Assembly: GCA_041557595.1 (NCBI GenBank) | Contig: JBFFGE010000244.1 | Coordinates: 1-5,435 of the forward strand | DNA length: 5,435 nucleotides | Reading direction: 5' to 3' | Source: JAOTYV01 sp041557595 | Lineage (GTDB): Bacteria > Pseudomonadota > Alphaproteobacteria > UBA8366 | In this document: in pieces, positions 1 to 5,435 of the stretch | Layout: each line of letters opens with the position of its first letter | Position numbering within the stretch: the first letter of the stretch is position 1 | Made by a program: the position numbers and the translations under genes | The notes under the pieces: model-generated | The model's database searches: none | What the model saw: only the letters and a program-made list of their open reading frames with translations | What the model was told of the DNA's origin: nothing

Positions 1-870
1 CTGCGGCGCCTTCGCAAGGACAACACCGGCTACGATTTGAAACACTTGTTCGTGGGCGGCGAGGGACCGCTCGGCGTGATCACCGCCGCGGTGCTCAAGC
101 TGTTTCCCAAGCCAAAGGACGTCCACACCTGCTTCGCGGCGGTGCGCGACCTCGATGCGGTTATCGAATTGCTCGCCCGGGCGCGCGAGGCGAGCGGCGA
201 CGCGGTTACCAGCTTCGAAATGATTCCGCGCCGGCCGGTCGATTTCGTGCTGCGGCACATGCCTGACGTCGTCGATCCGTTACAGAATCAATACGATCTT
301 TACACCTTGATCGAATTTTCGGGCGCCCGCGCCAATGGCGGCATGGGCGCAAACATGGAAGCGATGCTCGAGGCCGCCTTCGAGGAGGGGCTGGTGCTCG
401 ACGCCGCGGTCGCCCAATCAGAGTCGCAGCGCGCGGAACTCTGGAAGATCCGCGAATCCATTCCCGAGGCACAGGTCCGGGAAGGCGCCAGCATCAAACA
501 CGACATTTCGGTCCCGGTGAGCAGAATTCCGGCCTTCGTCCGCCAGGCGATCGACGCCGTTAAGGGCGCCGTTCCCGGCATTCGGCCCTGCCCGTTCGGT
601 CATGTCGGCGACGGTAACCTGCATTTCAATTTCTCATGCCCCGACGGCGCCGATCAAAAGGCCTTCATGGAACGCTGGGAAGAGGTCAATCGAATCGTGC
701 ACGATATCGTCACGGAGATGGGAGGGTCGATCAGCGCCGAGCATGGCATCGGACAGCTGAAACGGGAGGAACTCCAGCACTATACCGCCGGACTCGACAT
801 ATCGCTGATGCGCAGGCTGAAGAACGCCATCGATCCGAACGGCATCATGAACCCGGGCAAGATTTTGTAG
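1..870 (+). CDS. FAD-linked D-2-hydroxyacid dehydrogenase (D-2-hydroxyglutarate / D-lactate type), 3' part
   Basis: This enzyme oxidises a D-2-hydroxyacid to the 2-oxoacid with FAD and passes electrons on to a carrier. The frame is open from the first base, so the 5' end lies outside the window. The visible 289 residues are the end of a protein that is usually about 460-480 aa. Residues 6-28 (RKDNTGYDLKHLF, then GGEGPLGVIT) are the last part of the FAD-binding domain, and the FAD-oxidase C-terminal domain follows. HVGDGNLH at residues 201-208 and EHGIG at 247-251 are the family's metal and substrate site. By comparison with human D2HGDH, H201, H208 and E247 would be the metal ligands. The protein ends with the typical DPNGIMNPGKIL. 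The KDNTGYDL segment favours the D-2-hydroxyglutarate dehydrogenase branch, but GlcD or D-lactate dehydrogenase activity cannot be excluded. An acyl-CoA dehydrogenase gene follows 116 bp downstream on the same strand. Confidence 0.92.
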   Translation: MRRLRKDNTGYDLKHLFVGGEGPLGVITAAVLKLFPKPKDVHTCFAAVRDLDAVIELLARAREASGDAVTSFEMIPRRPVDFVLRHMPDVVDPLQNQYDLYTLIEFSGARANGGMGANMEAMLEAAFEEGLVLDAAVAQSESQRAELWKIRESIPEAQVREGASIKHDISVPVSRIPAFVRQAIDAVKGAVPGIRPCPFGHVGDGNLHFNFSCPDGADQKAFMERWEEVNRIVHDIVTEMGGSISAEHGIGQLKREELQHYTAGLDISLMRRLKNAIDPNGIMNPGKIL

Positions 871-986
871 AACATAAATAAATTCGATTACTGCCGAATT
901 GTTAAAATCTTAACTGAGAAAATCCAGGATGTTCCCGACCGGCATTCGTGACCGGAAACCATTAAATTGCAGCCGAGCAGGTTCCC
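871..986. other. AT-rich intergenic gap with small dyad
   Basis: This 116-bp gap is much richer in A/T than the genes on both sides. It holds two small inverted repeats: AATTCG at 881-886 with CGAATT at 895-900, and GTTAA at 901-905 with TTAAC at 910-914. Neither is followed by a T-tract, so I see no intrinsic terminator for the upstream gene. The AT-rich stretch is the likely promoter or operator area for the acyl-CoA dehydrogenase gene, but no convincing -35/-10 pair with normal spacing was found. Read-through from the upstream gene remains possible. Confidence 0.4.
901..914. promoter_or_regulatory. Possible operator dyad GTTAA-N4-TTAAC
   Basis: A perfect 5-bp inverted repeat with a 4-bp centre (AATC) sits 73 bp before the acyl-CoA dehydrogenase start, inside the AT-rich gap. 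Short AT-rich palindromes in this position are often bound by TetR- or GntR-type regulators of fatty-acid genes. That reading is inference; a 5-bp arm can arise by chance in AT-rich DNA. Confidence 0.25.
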
Positions 987-2747
987 ATGAGCAGCTATAA
1001 CGCCCCACTTCGAGACATCCGGTTCGTGATGGACGAACTCGGCCTGTTGTCGCAACTCTCCGACCTTCCTTCATGTGCGGAAGTCAACAGCGAGCTGGTC
1101 GCCGCGGTGTTCGACGAGGGAGAGAAGCTGGCGCGCGAAGTAATCGCCCCGCTCAACGCGGTGGGCGATCAACAGGGCGCGACCTACGAAAACGGCGTGG
1201 TCCGCACGGCCGACGGTTTCAGCGACGCCTATCGTGCATTTGTCGACGGCGGCTGGGCCAGCGTTCCCTTCGATCCGGATCACGGTGGGCAGGGACTGCC
1301 CTGGCTGGTGACCGCCGGGCTGATGGAAATGTGGATCGCGGCCAACACCGCTTGGTCGCTGTGCCCGATCCTGACCATGGGCGCGGTGGAGTTGTTGAGC
1401 GAACATGGGTCGGCGGACCAGAAGTCGCGCTATCTGCCCCAGATGGTATCGGGCGAATGGACCGGCACGATGAACCTGACCGAACCGCAAGCCGGCTCCG
1501 ACCTTGGCGCCTTGCGCTGCCGGGCGGAACCCGAGGGCGATCACTATCGTATCAAGGGCCAGAAGATATTCATCACCTATGGCGAACATGACCTGACGGA
1601 AAACATTATTCATCTGGTGCTCGCCCGGACACCCGACGCGCCGGAGGGCAATCGCGGCATCTCGCTGTTCCTGGTGCCGAAATTCTTGGTCAATCCCGAC
1701 GGTAGCCTGGGCCAGCGCAACGATCTGCGGTGCATCTCGCTGGAACACAAGCTCGGCATCCATGCCAGCCCCACCTGCGTCATGGCCTATGGCGAAAACG
1801 ACGGCGCCATCGGCTATCTGGTCGGCAAGGAGAATGAGGGCCTGCGGTGCATGTTCACGATGATGAACAATGCGCGCATGAATATCGGCATTTCCGGTCT
1901 GGCAATCGCCGAGCGCGCCTACCAGCAGGCCCGCGACTATGCCCGCGAACGGGTCCAGTTCGGCGCCATCATTCGCCACCCCGATATCCGCCGCATGCTG
2001 ATGACCATGAAGGCGCAGATCGAAGCAATGCGCGCCCTGGCCTACGATGCGGCGGCGACGCTCGATCGGGCAAAACACCATCCCGACGAGGCGACACGCC
2101 GTCTCGCGCAGGCGCGGATCGATCTGATTACGCCGGTGACCAAGGCCTGGTGCACCGATACGGGGGTCGAACTTGCCTCGATCGGGGTTCAAATCCATGG
2201 CGGCATGGGCTTCATCGAAGAAACCGGCGCGGCGCAGCATTACCGGGACGCGCGCATTGCCCCGATCTACGAAGGCACCAACGGCATCCAGGCGATCGAT
2301 CTGGTCACGCGCAAGGTCCTGCGGGATGGCGGCGAGAGCGCGCGCACCTATATCGCGGAACTCCGTGCAACCGAGCAGGCGATGACGGGGGCCTCCGTGG
2401 GCCCGGCCGGCGGTCTGGTGCAGCGTCTGAGCGATGGCATCGAGGCCTTGGAAAAGGCGACGGAATGGATCTTGGCGCAAACCGATACGCCGGAACAGGC
2501 GCTCGCCGGCGCGGCCCCCTACCTCACCCTATTCGGTATTGTCGCCGGCGGCGGCATGATGGCGAAATCGGCGTTAATCGCCGCGAAATCCCGCCAAAAT
2601 GCCAATGGCGAGGCCAGCTTCTACGAAGCCAAGCTCGCCACCGCGGCGTTCTACGGCCAACACATCCTGCCTCGCGCATCGGCGTTGGCGACCGCCATCA
2701 CGCATGGCGCGGAAGCGGTCCTGGCGATCGACGAGGATCATCTCTGA
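987..2747 (+). CDS. Acyl-CoA dehydrogenase, long DmdC-like type with extra C-terminal domain
   Basis: This is an FAD enzyme that introduces a trans-2,3 double bond into an acyl-CoA. The 586-aa length and the opening MSSYNAPLRDIRFVMDEL fit the long subfamily that includes 3-methylmercaptopropionyl-CoA dehydrogenase (DmdC), not the ~380-aa short-chain enzymes. The helical N-terminal domain covers roughly residues 1-155. The flavin-contacting motif MNLTEPQAGSD is at 162-172 and GQKIFITYGEHDLTEN starts at 191. The helical C-terminal catalytic domain carries ARERVQFG and IYEGTNGIQ; E429 in IYEGTNG is the expected catalytic base. Residues from about 460 to the end match the extra acyl-CoA dehydrogenase C-terminal-like domain typical of this group. 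The ATG is preceded by a weak GAGCAGG at 975-981, and the family-like N-terminus supports this start. Substrate is uncertain: many homologues act on fatty or aromatic acyl-CoAs and not on DMSP-derived compounds, and no other dmd gene is present here. Confidence 0.93.
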   Translation: MSSYNAPLRDIRFVMDELGLLSQLSDLPSCAEVNSELVAAVFDEGEKLAREVIAPLNAVGDQQGATYENGVVRTADGFSDAYRAFVDGGWASVPFDPDHGGQGLPWLVTAGLMEMWIAANTAWSLCPILTMGAVELLSEHGSADQKSRYLPQMVSGEWTGTMNLTEPQAGSDLGALRCRAEPEGDHYRIKGQKIFITYGEHDLTENIIHLVLARTPDAPEGNRGISLFLVPKFLVNPDGSLGQRNDLRCISLEHKLGIHASPTCVMAYGENDGAIGYLVGKENEGLRCMFTMMNNARMNIGISGLAIAERAYQQARDYARERVQFGAIIRHPDIRRMLMTMKAQIEAMRALAYDAAATLDRAKHHPDEATRRLAQARIDLITPVTKAWCTDTGVELASIGVQIHGGMGFIEETGAAQHYRDARIAPIYEGTNGIQAIDLVTRKVLRDGGESARTYIAELRATEQAMTGASVGPAGGLVQRLSDGIEALEKATEWILAQTDTPEQALAGAAPYLTLFGIVAGGGMMAKSALIAAKSRQNANGEASFYEAKLATAAFYGQHILPRASALATAITHGAEAVLAIDEDHL

Positions 2748-2782
2748 CCCCCGCGCGGCGCCGGCCGCGCTCCAGACAAGAA

Positions 2783-2813
2783 AAGGGCGCCTCGGAATTT
2801 TCGAGGCGCCCTT
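2783..2813. terminator. Bidirectional intrinsic terminator between convergent genes
   Basis: A perfect 12-bp stem (AAGGGCGCCTCG at 2783-2794 with CGAGGCGCCCTT at 2802-2813) encloses a 7-nt loop. On the plus strand it is followed by CTTCTTCTG. On the minus strand the stem ends in TT and continues TTCTTGTC, giving a run of four T. It lies 36 bp after the acyl-CoA dehydrogenase stop and 29 bp after the stop of the minus-strand DctP gene, so it probably ends both transcripts. Confidence 0.85.
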
Positions 2814-2841
2814 CTTCTGCGACTAACGGAATGACCGTGAA

Positions 2842-3900
2842 TTACATTCCGGCGTCTTTAGCGGTCTTCAGGACGAGGTCCAGCAATTTGCGCGCCGGCA
2901 ATTCGCTTTCGTTCTCCTTGACCCAGGCATCCCAGACGGGCTTGCCGCCGATCTTGCGAAACTCGTCGAGATCCTTCTCGCTGAATTTCACGGCCTTCAT
3001 CTTGGACTTGCCCCACTTGGCAAGATTGATCTTATCCTTGGCCGCATAGGCCGTGATCATCGCCTCGTAAGCGCCGTCCTTCACGTCTTCCAGGACCTTC
3101 TTATAGGCCGCCGGTAGTTTCGCATGGGCGTCCTTGTTCAACGCCATGATGCAGTTGACGTTACCGGCCGACAGATTGGTCGTGTACCAGTCGGAGATTT
3201 CGTCAAGTTTGTAGGCGGCAAACGTATAGGTGTAGGGGAAGCCGATCGCGTCCACCGTGCCGCGCTGCAACGCGGTGTAGGTCTCGGACGCCGGCATCGT
3301 TGTCGGCACGGCACCGACCGCGGCGGCCGCTTTACCCATGCCGCCGAGCGCGCGAAGCCGCTTGCCCTTGAAGTCTGCGACCGTTTTCGGCGCTTCGCCG
3401 CGGCCCATATATTCGTAGGACGGCAACAGGTTCTGGATGTAGCGAACCCCATTCCACCGGGCCAAAGAATCCTGCAGCTCTTTGGTTTCCCACAGCGTGT
3501 CGTACACCGTGCGCATCTGCTTCCAGTTGGTGAACGGCAGGAACGGCAGGTCCAGCACGCCCATCGCGCGGACTTTACCCGGATGATACGCGGAGCAGAC
3601 AAAGGCGGCCTCGATCGCGCCGACCTTCAGGCTATCGAGGTTTTCCTTGGCCTTCGAAAGCTGCTCGCCGTAGTAAAGCTTGATGTTGAAGTTACCGCAG
3701 GTGGCGTCTTTGACGGCCTTGGAAACGTATTCGGATCCTTCGGTTACGGCGCGCCGCTTGCCCCAAAGCGAGTACTTCCAGGTGATCTTGGGGCCGTCGC
3801 AACTTTTCGCCGCGGCGAGTGAACTCGTCGGGGCCACCACCGATGAAAACATCAGCGCGGCGCCACCGGCCACTAGGACGGAAATTCCGTTTTTAATCAT
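2842..3900 (-). CDS. TRAP transporter periplasmic solute-binding protein, DctP family
   Basis: This is the periplasmic receptor of a tripartite ATP-independent transporter. It captures a small organic acid and delivers it to the DctQ/DctM membrane pair. The 352-aa length is normal for the family. Residues 1-31 form a Sec signal peptide: K3, a hydrophobic stretch at about 6-22, and cleavage near AAA-K at 31/32. There is no lipobox. Family features include the FNIKLYYGEQL strand-turn (71-81), LDLPFLPF (116-123), FKGKRLRALGG (177-187) and ALQRGTVDAIGFP (210-222). R183 is the probable conserved arginine that binds the ligand carboxylate. There are four cysteines in the mature part (34, 68, 102, 250); C34 and C68 could form a disulfide. 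AAGGGAGA at 3910-3917, ten bases before the ATG, supports the start. No DctQ or DctM gene adjoins it: the 3' side is a convergent terminator and the 5' side a divergent hydrolase gene. The ligand cannot be read from sequence. Confidence 0.93.
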   Translation of the reverse strand: MIKNGISVLVAGGAALMFSSVVAPTSSLAAAKSCDGPKITWKYSLWGKRRAVTEGSEYVSKAVKDATCGNFNIKLYYGEQLSKAKENLDSLKVGAIEAAFVCSAYHPGKVRAMGVLDLPFLPFTNWKQMRTVYDTLWETKELQDSLARWNGVRYIQNLLPSYEYMGRGEAPKTVADFKGKRLRALGGMGKAAAAVGAVPTTMPASETYTALQRGTVDAIGFPYTYTFAAYKLDEISDWYTTNLSAGNVNCIMALNKDAHAKLPAAYKKVLEDVKDGAYEAMITAYAAKDKINLAKWGKSKMKAVKFSEKDLDEFRKIGGKPVWDAWVKENESELPARKLLDLVLKTAKDAGM

Positions 3901-3909
3901 TCGTATGCT

Positions 3910-3917
3910 TCTCCCTT
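3910..3917 (-). promoter_or_regulatory. Ribosome binding site of the DctP gene
   Basis: On the minus strand the leader reads AAGGGAGA ten bases before the ATG at 3900. This is a strong purine-rich Shine-Dalgarno match. It fixes the start that gives an intact signal peptide. Confidence 0.7.
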
Positions 3918-3951
3918 GAGCGCATTGTTACTGCGACATTTTCGGCAAATC

Positions 3952-3979
3952 TCCCCTCAAATTGGATGAATTGGGGGGA
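3952..3979. promoter_or_regulatory. Imperfect dyad upstream of the DctP gene
   Basis: TCCCCTC (3952-3958) and AATT pair with AATT (3969-3972) and GGGGGGA (3973-3979) around a GGATG loop. The stem is 11 bp with one bulged A and one G-T pair. On the minus strand the core also reads as two CCAATT copies nine bases apart. It lies 52-79 bases before the DctP start, where an operator or a leader hairpin would sit. Function is inferred from position only. Confidence 0.35.
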
Positions 3980-4221
3980 TCATCGCGAAAATATCCTTGA
4001 GTAGTGCCGATAAACTAGCCCGGTTTCGGTTTGAGGACAATTCAACAGTAAGGGGTACGAGCCCCCTTGGAACGGGCCCGGATTGCCGCTCGGCGCCCTT
4101 AAATCACGCATGCCCGGCGCAGTCGGGACCACAGGACAAATCCCCGCGTTTTTCTATCCAAATTTGCGCCACGGGGGTGACGCCGCCGCCGGTTCGGCGC
4201 ATCATCGGAGTGAACCTTGTC

Positions 4222-4227
4222 GAGGAG
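4222..4227 (+). promoter_or_regulatory. Ribosome binding site that sets the hydrolase start
   Basis: GAGGAG stands seven bases before the ATG at 4235. This spacing and match favour the ATG over the in-frame TTG at 4217, which would add six residues (MSRRRS) and would place this site inside the coding region. Confidence 0.75.
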
Positions 4228-4234
4228 ACGTTCA

Positions 4235-5095
4235 ATGCAAACCGATACATTGGAAATCACTGCGCAAGATATCGAATACATCCGCCACGGTGATCGGGCG
4301 ATGACGCTACGGTTGTTCACACCGCCGGGCGCCGGCCCCTTTCCCGTCGTGCTCGACCTGCATGGCGGCGCGTGGACCAAAGGCCACATGACCGAATGCT
4401 ATGACCGCGACGAAACGCTGGCAAAGGCCGGATTTGCCGCCGCCGCGCTGGATTTCCGGCATGCGGCGGATGCCTATCCCAGTTCGCTGGTAGACATCAA
4501 TTACGCGGTCCGGTGGCTGAAGGCGCATGCGAACGACTATCGGCTAGACGCCGGGCGCGTTGCGCTTTGCGGCCAGTCCAGCGGCGGTCATCTCGCCATG
4601 CTTGCCGCAATGCGGCCGCGGGATGCGCGCTACAGTGAAATCGCGCTTCCCGGACAAGCATCGGCGGTCGATGCGTCAGTCAATTGCGTCGGAATGCTTT
4701 GGCCTGTCATCAACCCGCTCTCCCGTTACCGACATGCGAAACGCGCGCTCACCGAAACGCCGCCGCCGGGCTGGGTCGGCGACATTCCGGAACGGCACGA
4801 TCTGTACTGGAAAACCGAAGAGGCGATGGCCGAAGGCAACCCGATGCTGGCGCTGGAGCGTGGCGAGGCCGTGCAGACGCCGCCGGCCCTGTGGGTTCAG
4901 GGTCAGCCGGACGCCGTCCATGACTACCGCGACCTCGATTCGGACGCCGACCTCAATGAGCCGGAACGCTTTGCCCGAAACTATCGTAATGCGGGCGGAG
5001 AGATCGAAATCCGATACATCGACAATGCCGAGCGCCAGACGCGCGCTTCGGTGGACCCGCTTCTCGAATTTCTGGAGAAAAATCTGGGGCGTTAA
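4235..5095 (+). CDS. Alpha/beta-hydrolase (esterase-like, HSL/BD-FAE group) with altered triad
   Basis: The 286-aa protein has the alpha/beta-hydrolase layout of carboxylesterases. LDLHGGAW has the oxyanion-hole motif at H43-W47, and GQSSGGH at 113-119 is the nucleophile elbow with S115 as the expected nucleophile. D226 in WVQGQPDAVHDY is a plausible acid. There is no signal peptide, so it should be cytoplasmic. The oddity is at the C-terminal end. Where relatives have a histidine after the last strand (as in a GAPHGF-like turn), this protein reads YIDNAERQTRASVDP, with R267 at about the expected place and no histidine anywhere after H230. It may be a divergent enzyme with another base, a subfamily using H230, or a protein that has lost hydrolysis. 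HGG-x-W also occurs in kynurenine formamidases, so that role is a second option. The gene is alone in its transcript: divergent region before it, terminator after it. Confidence 0.85.
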   Translation: MQTDTLEITAQDIEYIRHGDRAMTLRLFTPPGAGPFPVVLDLHGGAWTKGHMTECYDRDETLAKAGFAAAALDFRHAADAYPSSLVDINYAVRWLKAHANDYRLDAGRVALCGQSSGGHLAMLAAMRPRDARYSEIALPGQASAVDASVNCVGMLWPVINPLSRYRHAKRALTETPPPGWVGDIPERHDLYWKTEEAMAEGNPMLALERGEAVQTPPALWVQGQPDAVHDYRDLDSDADLNEPERFARNYRNAGGEIEIRYIDNAERQTRASVDPLLEFLEKNLGR

Positions 5096-5133
5096 GCCGA
5101 ATCGGCGCCCACCAGCGCCGCCGCCGCACAAAC

Positions 5134-5171
5134 AATAAGCGCGCCCCCGACAACGCGAGGGCGCGCTTATT
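5134..5171. terminator. Intrinsic terminator after the hydrolase gene
   Basis: AATAAGCGCGCCC (5134-5146) pairs perfectly with GGGCGCGCTTATT (5159-5171). One C/A mismatch and two further pairs continue inside, leaving a 6-nt loop. The AATAA/TTATT base of the stem gives A-rich entry and T-rich exit; the plus-strand exit reads TTATTCATTCC. It lies 38 bp after the stop codon. The minus strand exit (TTATTGTTTGTG) is also T-rich, so it may work in both directions. Confidence 0.8.
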
Positions 5172-5218
5172 CATTCCGGACGATAGAAGATCCGCGATGC
5201 GGCGCCGACTAGGCCGAC

Positions 5219-5248
5219 CTGCCTTGAATTGGAATCAATTAAAGGCAG
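5219..5248. repeat. Stem-loop 1, 13-bp stem with GAAT loop
   Basis: CTGCCTTGAATTG (5219-5231) pairs with CAATTAAAGGCAG (5236-5248) with a single G/A mismatch, around a GAAT loop. It has no T-tract after it on the plus strand. On the minus strand it is preceded, not followed, by T-rich sequence, so it does not look like a terminator. It could be an operator dyad or part of a structured RNA. Confidence 0.6.
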
Positions 5249-5275
5249 AAAAGTTGATCGATCCTATAAAGATAA

Positions 5276-5311
5276 AGCAGCTTATGTGCACCCGAATGGG
5301 CGCACGCTGCT
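5276..5311. repeat. Stem-loop 2, bulged hairpin with GAAT loop
   Basis: AGCAGC (5276-5281) pairs with GCTGCT (5306-5311). After a 4-nt bulge (TTAT), GTGC (5286-5289) pairs with GCAC (5302-5305). After one A/C mismatch, CCC pairs with GGG around GAAT (5294-5297). This makes 13 paired positions in 36 nt. It is not followed by a T-run. Confidence 0.6.
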
Positions 5312-5388
5312 CTAGGTGTGGTCTTTCGATAGGTTGTCCATTCGGCCCTGACCGGGGAGACTGGAGTTACCAAGCTTCAGCACTCTTT

Positions 5389-5394
5389 GGGAGA
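5389..5394 (+). promoter_or_regulatory. Ribosome binding site of the transposase
   Basis: GGGAGA stands five bases before the ATG at 5400 and supports that start codon. Confidence 0.55.
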
Positions 5395-5399
5395 GCCGA

Positions 5400-5435
5400 A
5401 TGAACATTCACAAGAATGCCCGTTTGACGCCGCTC
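5400..5435 (+). CDS. IS481-family transposase, N-terminal fragment (runs off the window)
   Basis: Only 12 codons are visible: MNIHKNARLTPL. This opening is characteristic of IS481-family DDE transposases, which commonly start MN(I/T)HKNARLTP and continue into a helix-turn-helix domain followed by the rve-type catalytic core. The rest of the gene is past the window end, so neither the catalytic residues nor intactness can be judged. The good ribosome binding site just upstream fits a real gene start. With so few residues the assignment rests on motif recognition alone. Confidence 0.72.
   Translation, partial: MNIHKNARLTPL

Larger units (their letters stand above)
3901..4234. other. Divergent intergenic region between DctP and hydrolase genes
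   Basis: These 334 bp separate two divergent genes and should hold both promoters. Next to the DctP gene it is fairly AT-rich and carries an imperfect dyad (3952-3979). In the middle is a short stem, AAGGGG at 4050-4055 with CCCCTT at 4063-4068, and an 8-bp palindrome CGGGCCCG at 4073-4080. The part from about 4080 to 4220 is GC-rich apart from a TTTTTCTATCC stretch near 4150. I found no sigma-70 pair with correct spacing on either strand. I see no gene in it: the plus-strand open frame starting near 3997 runs into the hydrolase gene, and its product resembles nothing I recognise. Confidence 0.5.
5172..5334. other. Non-coding stretch with two hairpins before the IS element
   Basis: No convincing gene lies between the hydrolase terminator and the transposase. 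The stretch from about 5221 to 5285 is clearly richer in A/T than the genes. It contains two strong stem-loops, at 5219-5248 and 5276-5311, each closed by a GAAT tetraloop. Between them are the palindrome GATCGATC (5256-5263) and TATAAA (5265-5270), which could be a -10 element but has no matching -35 at 16-18 bp. Confidence 0.4.
5335..5435 (+). mobile_element. Left end of a probable IS481-family insertion sequence
   Basis: The transposase start at 5400 implies that the left inverted repeat lies shortly upstream. The sequence beginning TGTCCATTCGGCCCTGACCG at 5335 is the best candidate, because IS481 ends commonly start with TGT and lie a few tens of bases before the start codon. The right end and any target-site duplication are outside the window, so the exact boundary is a guess. 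Confidence 0.4.

Noticed and set aside
1071..2480. A 469-codon open frame on the minus strand inside the acyl-CoA dehydrogenase gene
   Set aside because: It is fully antisense to a gene with clear family motifs. Long antisense frames are usual in GC-rich coding DNA, and its product shows no recognisable domain.
1847..3049. A 400-codon plus-strand open frame crossing the end of the acyl-CoA dehydrogenase gene and into the DctP gene
   Set aside because: It is out of frame with one well-supported gene, antisense to another, and runs through the terminator hairpin. Its product is rich in Arg, Gly and Ser, as expected from a shifted reading of GC-rich DNA.
3124..3822. A 232-codon plus-strand open frame opposite the DctP gene
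   Set aside because: It is antisense to a gene with signal peptide, ribosome site and family motifs; it has no features of its own.
4120..4160. Possible terminator before the TTTTT run near 4150
   Set aside because: The G/C-rich sequence before the T-run forms only 4-bp stems, and no gene ends just upstream on the plus strand.
4217..4234. TTG at 4217 as the hydrolase start
   Set aside because: The ATG at 4235 has GAGGAG seven bases before it; the TTG has no comparable site and would add only MSRRRS.
3997..4293. Plus-strand open frame of 98 codons in the divergent intergenic region
   Set aside because: No recognisable domain; it overlaps the well-supported hydrolase start in another frame and spans the likely regulatory DNA.
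5276..5311. tRNA or tRNA remnant
   Set aside because: There is one bulged hairpin only; no cloverleaf, T-loop motif or CCA end can be drawn around it.
5197..5403. Small ORF of 68 codons with a C-x6-C-x2-C-x5-C pattern, whose TGA overlaps the transposase ATG
   Set aside because: The cysteine spacing looks like a zinc site, but the frame runs through both hairpins and the probable IS end, has only a weak ribosome site, and matches no family I know. Chance is more likely.

Overview
The window is GC-rich DNA with long open frames, strong G/C third positions, good Shine-Dalgarno sites and T-tailed hairpin terminators. It suggests an alphaproteobacterial chromosome (Rhodospirillales- or Hyphomicrobiales-like). 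This is inferred from base composition and gene content; there is no marker gene that fixes the taxon.

Layout. Positions 1-870 (+) hold the 3' part of a D-2-hydroxyacid (D-2-hydroxyglutarate / D-lactate type) FAD dehydrogenase. After a 116-bp AT-rich gap with a small dyad, 987-2747 (+) encodes a complete 586-aa acyl-CoA dehydrogenase of the long DmdC-like type with an extra C-terminal domain. A strong hairpin at 2783-2813, probably a bidirectional terminator, separates it from a convergent gene at 2842-3900 (-). That gene encodes a periplasmic DctP-type solute receptor of a TRAP transporter. A 334-bp divergent intergenic region (3901-4234) follows, with two hairpins or dyads. Positions 4235-5095 (+) encode an alpha/beta-hydrolase that has a clear nucleophile and oxyanion motif but appears to lack the catalytic histidine. 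It ends in a 13-bp-stem terminator at 5134-5171. The last 264 bp contain two successive stem-loops, both with GAAT loops, and then the first 12 codons of what looks like an IS481-family transposase (from 5400). The window therefore ends just inside an insertion sequence.

How the genes may work together. The dehydrogenase and the acyl-CoA dehydrogenase run in the same direction with no clear terminator between them, and both are FAD enzymes of organic-acid oxidation. The DctP protein would bind an organic acid in the periplasm, but no membrane subunits (DctQ/DctM) are next to it. The region is consistent with catabolism of carboxylic acids. A shared pathway is inference and is not shown by the sequence.

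I found no CRISPR array, tRNA, rRNA, phage module or recognisable defence system. The parts least explained by ordinary genes are the hairpin pair before the IS element, the divergent intergenic region, and the hydrolase with its altered triad.
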